64,000 nt of DNA from Chloroflexi bacterium UBA5189. Its GTDB lineage: Bacteria > Chloroflexota > Limnocylindria > Limnocylindrales > CSP1-4. A program made the translations under genes and the position numbers. The stretch spans positions 73,883 to 137,882 of the forward strand of contig DHWF01000051.1 of assembly GCA_002413045.1 (NCBI GenBank), written 5' to 3'. The notes beneath the pieces were generated by a model that saw only the letters and a list, made by a program, of their open reading frames with translations, did no database searches and had not been told where the DNA came from. This document shows positions 60,845 to 64,000 of the stretch, in pieces; positions within the stretch are counted from its first letter, which is position 1; each line of letters opens with the position of its first letter.

Positions 60845-61833
60845 GCAGGAGGACCCGCGGCCGGGTTGCCGCCCGGGATTGCGGCCGCTCCCGGCCCCGC
60901 CACGGCGATCGGCACCGCGGCGCCCGAGCCCGCCGGTGCGTCGCGGAACAGGTCCTCCAGTCGGTGCCGGCGCCGTTCGATCCGGAGCAGCGGCAGGCCA
61001 AGGTCCGCGACCGCGTCGCGCACGATGTCGTACGTCGCCTCACCGGCGAGCGCGACCAGCACGGCCCGGCCATCGAGCGCAACGGACAGCCCTTGCCGCG
61101 CGAGGCGTTCCGCGAGACGCGGCGTGTCCTCGTCCACCTCGACCGCGAGCGTCCCGGTGTCTTCCGTGAAGTCGCCGAGCGGCGCCGATCGGAGCAGCTG
61201 GCCGCCCTCGATCGCGACGAGATATGTGCACACCCGCTCGATCTCGTTGAGCAGGTGCGAGGCGACGATCACGGCCATCCCGAATTCCGTGCCGGTTCGA
61301 TGGACCAGCTCCAGCATCTCGTCCCGGCCGGCCGGATCGAGCCCGTTCGTCGGCTCGTCGAGCAGGAGCAGGCGCGGGTCGTGCACGAGTGCCTGGGCAA
61401 GCTTTACGCGCTGCTTCATGCCCGTCGAGTAGCCGCCGATCGCGCGGTAGCGCTCCTCGTACAGCCCCACGTGCCGGAGGACCTCGGCGGTGCGCTCCCG
61501 CGCGGCGATCCAGGGCAGGCCGGACATGAGCGCCAGGTGCGCGACCCAATCGGTCGCGGTGGTGTCCGGCGGCAGGCAGTCGTGCTCCGGCATGTAGCCG
61601 ACGAACTGGCGGATATCGGTCCCGCGCGTTCGAACGTCGAGGTCGAACACGGTCGCCGAGCCGGACGTCGGCTCGATGAGCCCGAGCAGGATCTTCAGCA
61701 GGGTCGACTTGCCCGCCCCATTCGAGCCGACCAGCCCGACGATCCCTGGCTCGATGTCCACCGTCAGCGAATCGAGCGCCGTCACGGACGTCCCGTATCG
61801 CTTGGTCAGTGCGCGGATCTCGATCAGGGGCAC
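60841..61833 (-). CDS. ABC transporter ATP-binding protein, first copy
   Basis: A 330-residue ATPase with Walker A GSNGAGKST, signature YSTGMKQRV and Walker B LLLLDEPTNGLDP. It starts PLIEIRALTKRYGTSVTALD at GTG 61833; the open frame upstream codes for the DUF4236 protein in another phase. A low-complexity Ala/Gly/Pro tail ends the protein. It leads a run of two ATPase/permease pairs; substrates of this class include antibiotics, peptides and Na+. Confidence 0.9.
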   Translation of the reverse strand: MPLIEIRALTKRYGTSVTALDSLTVDIEPGIVGLVGSNGAGKSTLLKILLGLIEPTSGSATVFDLDVRTRGTDIRQFVGYMPEHDCLPPDTTATDWVAHLALMSGLPWIAARERTAEVLRHVGLYEERYRAIGGYSTGMKQRVKLAQALVHDPRLLLLDEPTNGLDPAGRDEMLELVHRTGTEFGMAVIVASHLLNEIERVCTYLVAIEGGQLLRSAPLGDFTEDTGTLAVEVDEDTPRLAERLARQGLSVALDGRAVLVALAGEATYDIVRDAVADLGLPLLRIERRRHRLEDLFRDAPAGSGAAVPIAVAGPGAAAIPGGNPAAGPPA

Positions 61834-62465
61834 CGCGACAGCGTAGCCGCCGCAACTTTGGCGCCCGGGCGGGGCTCGACATCCAGGGCGTTGGCCGGGG
61901 TGCTCAGCGCCTCCGACGAGTCGTCGTCGGAGGCGCCCACTCCGGCGGCCGCAAGCACGAGCACGATCCCGACCAGGATCGACGCGACCGCGGCGACGGC
62001 GACGACCACCTGCGCGATGACCTTGGCCGCGACGGGATGGTGTGCTGCCAGCGCCTCGTAGCGGAGACCCGTCACGAACGCGAGGATCGCCCCGACGAGC
62101 ACGACCGACGTCGACTGGTGATAGGCGCCGAGCACGACCCCGATGACGACGGCGACCACGAGCGGCATGCCGTAATGGACCTCGAACGGCGCGGGCTGCG
62201 TGTCCGCCGCGGGGATCGGCGGTATCGGGCTTGGCTGTGGCGCCGCGGTTGTCGGTCCGGGCTCGGCCGGTCGGCCCCAGACCGGCGTCGATGACAGCTG
62301 GCGGAACATGTACAGCCCGGTCCCGGGCAGGCCGACGGTCTGCCGGACGCCACGCTTGCCGAAGGTCATCTTGGAGCCGCGCGGACCGACGCTCAGCGAT
62401 GGCCCGGACTTCGAGAAGTTGATCGTCAGACCGGGCGCCACCTTGACCCGGCGCCACAGGCGCAT
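61824..62465 (-). CDS. DUF4236-domain membrane protein
   Basis: A 213-residue protein with an N-terminal DUF4236 domain (LWRRVKVAPGLTINFSKSG then SVGPRGSKMTFGKRGVRQTV and GLPGTGLYMF), a Pro-rich linker, and three membrane helices (MPLVVAVVIGVVLGAYHQST; VVLVGAILAFVTGL; VVVAVAAVASILVGIVLVLA). The domain normally begins MRLxRRxKxAPG, so the ATG at 62465 is favoured; ATG 62480 adds five residues. Its 3' end overlaps the ATPase start by ten bases. DUF4236 function is unknown. Confidence 0.8.
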   Translation of the reverse strand: MRLWRRVKVAPGLTINFSKSGPSLSVGPRGSKMTFGKRGVRQTVGLPGTGLYMFRQLSSTPVWGRPAEPGPTTAAPQPSPIPPIPAADTQPAPFEVHYGMPLVVAVVIGVVLGAYHQSTSVVLVGAILAFVTGLRYEALAAHHPVAAKVIAQVVVAVAAVASILVGIVLVLAAAGVGASDDDSSEALSTPANALDVEPRPGAKVAAATLSRCP

Positions 62466-62490
62466 GTGCCAGCCGGCCATCAAGCAGCGG

Positions 62491-62722
62491 TCATGGCAGC
62501 TGCCAGAACTCGCCGGTGAGGCCGAGTCCATCGAGGATCGCCTGGTTCTGGTCGCGGGTGCGCGGCTGCCAGTCCGTCATGGAGGCGCCGCCACGCGGCC
62601 GAGAGCTCGGCGCTCCCCTGTCCCAGCGTCTGGGCGACCTCGGCGAGGGTTGGCGCCCGACCGAGCTCCACGAATCGGCGGTAGGTCGCGTTGCGAACGG
62701 CGAGGTCGGCTGGGTTGATCAT
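62491..62722 (-). pseudogene. Small conserved gene broken by a frameshift
   Basis: From ATG 62722 the frame reads INPADLAVRNATYRRFVELG, then APTLAEVAQTLGQGSAELSA and WRRLHDG, a helix-turn-helix-like sequence similar to the N-terminal part of alkylmercury-lyase-type proteins. At about 62578-62585 the codon pattern switches frame: DWQPRTRDQNQAILDGLGLT and GEFWQLP follow to TGA 62491 in the -1 frame. Third codon positions are G/C in the first frame before, and in the second frame after, this point. Removing one G would give HDDWQPRTRD. A one-base insertion, a sequencing error or a programmed shift are the options. Confidence 0.65.
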
Positions 62723-62801
62723 CCGAACAGGGCGAATTGTCGTCGATTCCCGACCCCGTCCGTCGGTATGATCGGCGCGCGGTGGGAGGTGGCTGCGCTC
62801 A

Positions 62802-63902
62802 ATGAAGATCGATGCGGCGCGAATCGCGCTCGTCACCGCCCTCCTGCTCGCGCTCCACTCCGGCGAGCCCACGGCGGCCCACGTCCTGTTCTTCGTCGTG
62901 CTCGGCGCGCTGCTCGCCGCTGCAACGCGCTGGCCGGTCGGCCTGGCGACGATCGTGGCGCTGTTCTTAGGAGCGGTGATCATCCGGCTTGCCGTATCGG
63001 ATCGGACCGGCTCGGACGTCCTCACCGTCACGCGCGCCGCGATCGATCGGGTGCTCGCCGGCCTCGACCCGTACGGCTTCGCATACCAGGCATCCTCGCC
63101 GCCCGGCGCCCCGTTCCCGTACGGGCCGCTCGCGATCCTCATGTACATGCCGTTCCACCACGCGGCGTTCGTCCTCGAGCTGGTTTCGTCCACGGTGGTC
63201 CTGGGCATCCTCGCATTCCAGGGCCGGCTGATCGGCCTGGCCGTGTACGCCGCTGCGCCGATCGTCGTCTCGATCTCGGTCGACGGCTCGAACGACACGA
63301 CCCTCGGGCTCTTGATCCTCGCCGCGTTCATGGCTGCGAAGCGCTGGCCGATGCTGGCCGGGTTCATCCTCGCCCTCGCGACCGGGTTCAAGCTGTCGGC
63401 ACTGGCCTTCGTGCCGGGGTTCCTCGCCTGGGCGGGCTTGCGCGTATCGCTGGTATTCGCTGCCGGCACGATCATCGCTTGGGCGCCGGTCCTCGCCAAC
63501 TGGGGCGTCGCGAACTATCTCGACAGCGTGGACAAGGCCAACGTCATCCACGCCAACCGGACGACGTTCTCGCTCGGCGTCCTCATCAAGGGGCTGACCG
63601 GCGCCCGCCAGCCGATCATGGACGTGCTCAAGTACGTCTTCGGCGCGGTCATCGCCGTGGCCGGGCTCCGCTTCCGGAAGTCGTTGGACGGCGTGATCCT
63701 CGTCGGCGTCGCCGTCTACCTCGTGGTGCTGTACGGCGGCAACTGGGGCTCATACGCCTACTTCGGCGGCGTCGCCCCCATCGTCTGCTGGCGCCTCGAC
63801 GACTGGCTCGGGTTCACGTCCGTCCCCCTGCTCGACCGGCTGCGCGCGCTCCGCGAGGCGTGGCGAAACCGTAAGCGGGACGCGCCGGAGCCCATCGGCT
63901 GA
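62802..63902 (+). CDS. Polytopic membrane protein, DUF2029/GT87-like
   Basis: A 366-residue protein with about ten membrane helices, resembling the mannosyltransferase-like GT87/DUF2029 family in layout: LLLALHSGEPTAAHVLFFVV, then GLDPYGFAYQASSPPGAPFP (a Pro-rich outer loop with a conserved YGF), DGSNDTTLGLLILAAFMAAK and ATGFKLSALAFVPGFLAW. GT87 enzymes use polyprenyl-phosphate sugars; the required acidic residue near the first loop (D89 region) is present but unproven. It is divergent from the DUF4236 operon. Confidence 0.7.
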   Translation: MKIDAARIALVTALLLALHSGEPTAAHVLFFVVLGALLAAATRWPVGLATIVALFLGAVIIRLAVSDRTGSDVLTVTRAAIDRVLAGLDPYGFAYQASSPPGAPFPYGPLAILMYMPFHHAAFVLELVSSTVVLGILAFQGRLIGLAVYAAAPIVVSISVDGSNDTTLGLLILAAFMAAKRWPMLAGFILALATGFKLSALAFVPGFLAWAGLRVSLVFAAGTIIAWAPVLANWGVANYLDSVDKANVIHANRTTFSLGVLIKGLTGARQPIMDVLKYVFGAVIAVAGLRFRKSLDGVILVGVAVYLVVLYGGNWGSYAYFGGVAPIVCWRLDDWLGFTSVPLLDRLRALREAWRNRKRDAPEPIG

Positions 63903-63914
63903 CCACGTCACGCA

Positions 63915-64000
63915 TGGCATCGACCCGGGCCATCGTCTCGCGGCCGCGCCTCGTTCGGGCCACGACGGTCGTGCTTCTTGCGATCGTCCTCATGGTGGCC
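63915..64000 (+). CDS. Start of a further membrane-protein gene (3' end outside window)
   Basis: The frame starts with ATG 63915, 12 bases after the preceding stop, and reads MASTRAIVSRPRLVRATTVV followed by the hydrophobic LLAIVLMVA as the window ends. A basic N-terminus followed by a membrane helix suggests another integral membrane protein in the same operon. Only 28 codons are visible, so no family can be given. Confidence 0.5.

Noticed and set aside
1..64000. CRISPR arrays, rRNA, tRNA and transposase genes
   Set aside because: No regularly spaced repeats with spacers, no RNA-gene signatures and no transposase motifs were seen in any frame.

Overview
The window is 64 kb of very GC-rich DNA (roughly 70% by eye) from a bacterial chromosome. 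My best guess is a Chloroflexota lineage such as the Limnocylindria. The reasons are the chain recA-recX-rny-ymdB-PHP-miaB-miaA-hflX, the pairing of RNase Y with YmdB (absent from most Actinobacteria), several F420-type enzymes (two LLM oxidoreductases and a deazaflavin-dependent nitroreductase), and SARP-type regulation. The phylum call is inference; only the gene content is seen.

Bases 1-20.9 kb hold housekeeping genes. RecA (C-terminal part) and RecX lead in, followed by a flavin monooxygenase, RNase Y, a DMT transporter and a secreted GH25-like protein. Next comes a tight plus-strand run: YmdB-like phosphoesterase, PHP phosphoesterase, MiaB, MiaA and an AlkZ/YcaQ-like winged-helix protein. 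Two giant FtsX/MacB-type permeases with two ABC ATPases, and HflX, complete this part.

Bases 20.9-41.5 kb are accessory. Two copies of a 228-230 base element with conserved, covarying hairpins flank an alpha/beta hydrolase gene broken by an in-frame TAG. Downstream are a CPBP protease, an arrestin-like protein, LLM oxidoreductases, a VapBC-type toxin-antitoxin pair, pirin, a large cyclase/AAA/TPR protein, VOC and cupin proteins, an AraC regulator and small membrane proteins. Several genes here are broken: a small membrane protein (nonsense plus frameshift), a secreted protein (TAA) and a cyclase paralogue reduced to its two ends.

Bases 41.7-51.2 kb form one minus-strand unit: a 1013-residue SARP/AfsR-type regulator, a DUF4397 lipoprotein, a 1513-residue RHS/YD-repeat lipoprotein carrying a von Willebrand type D domain, and a DUF3558-like lipoprotein. 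Ahead of both lipoprotein genes lie phased 11-base direct repeats, the arrangement SARP proteins are known to bind. I infer that the regulator controls the unit.

Bases 51.2-64 kb hold a ClbS/DinB-like protein, VOC proteins, an NfeD-flotillin-TelA operon (the TelA-like gene appears to start at CTG on the flotillin stop codon), a glycolipid-binding-like protein, and a translationally coupled operon of two ABC ATPase/permease pairs. A frameshifted small gene, a DUF4236 membrane protein and a polytopic membrane glycosyltransferase-like protein end the window. No tRNA, rRNA, CRISPR array or insertion sequence with a transposase was seen.
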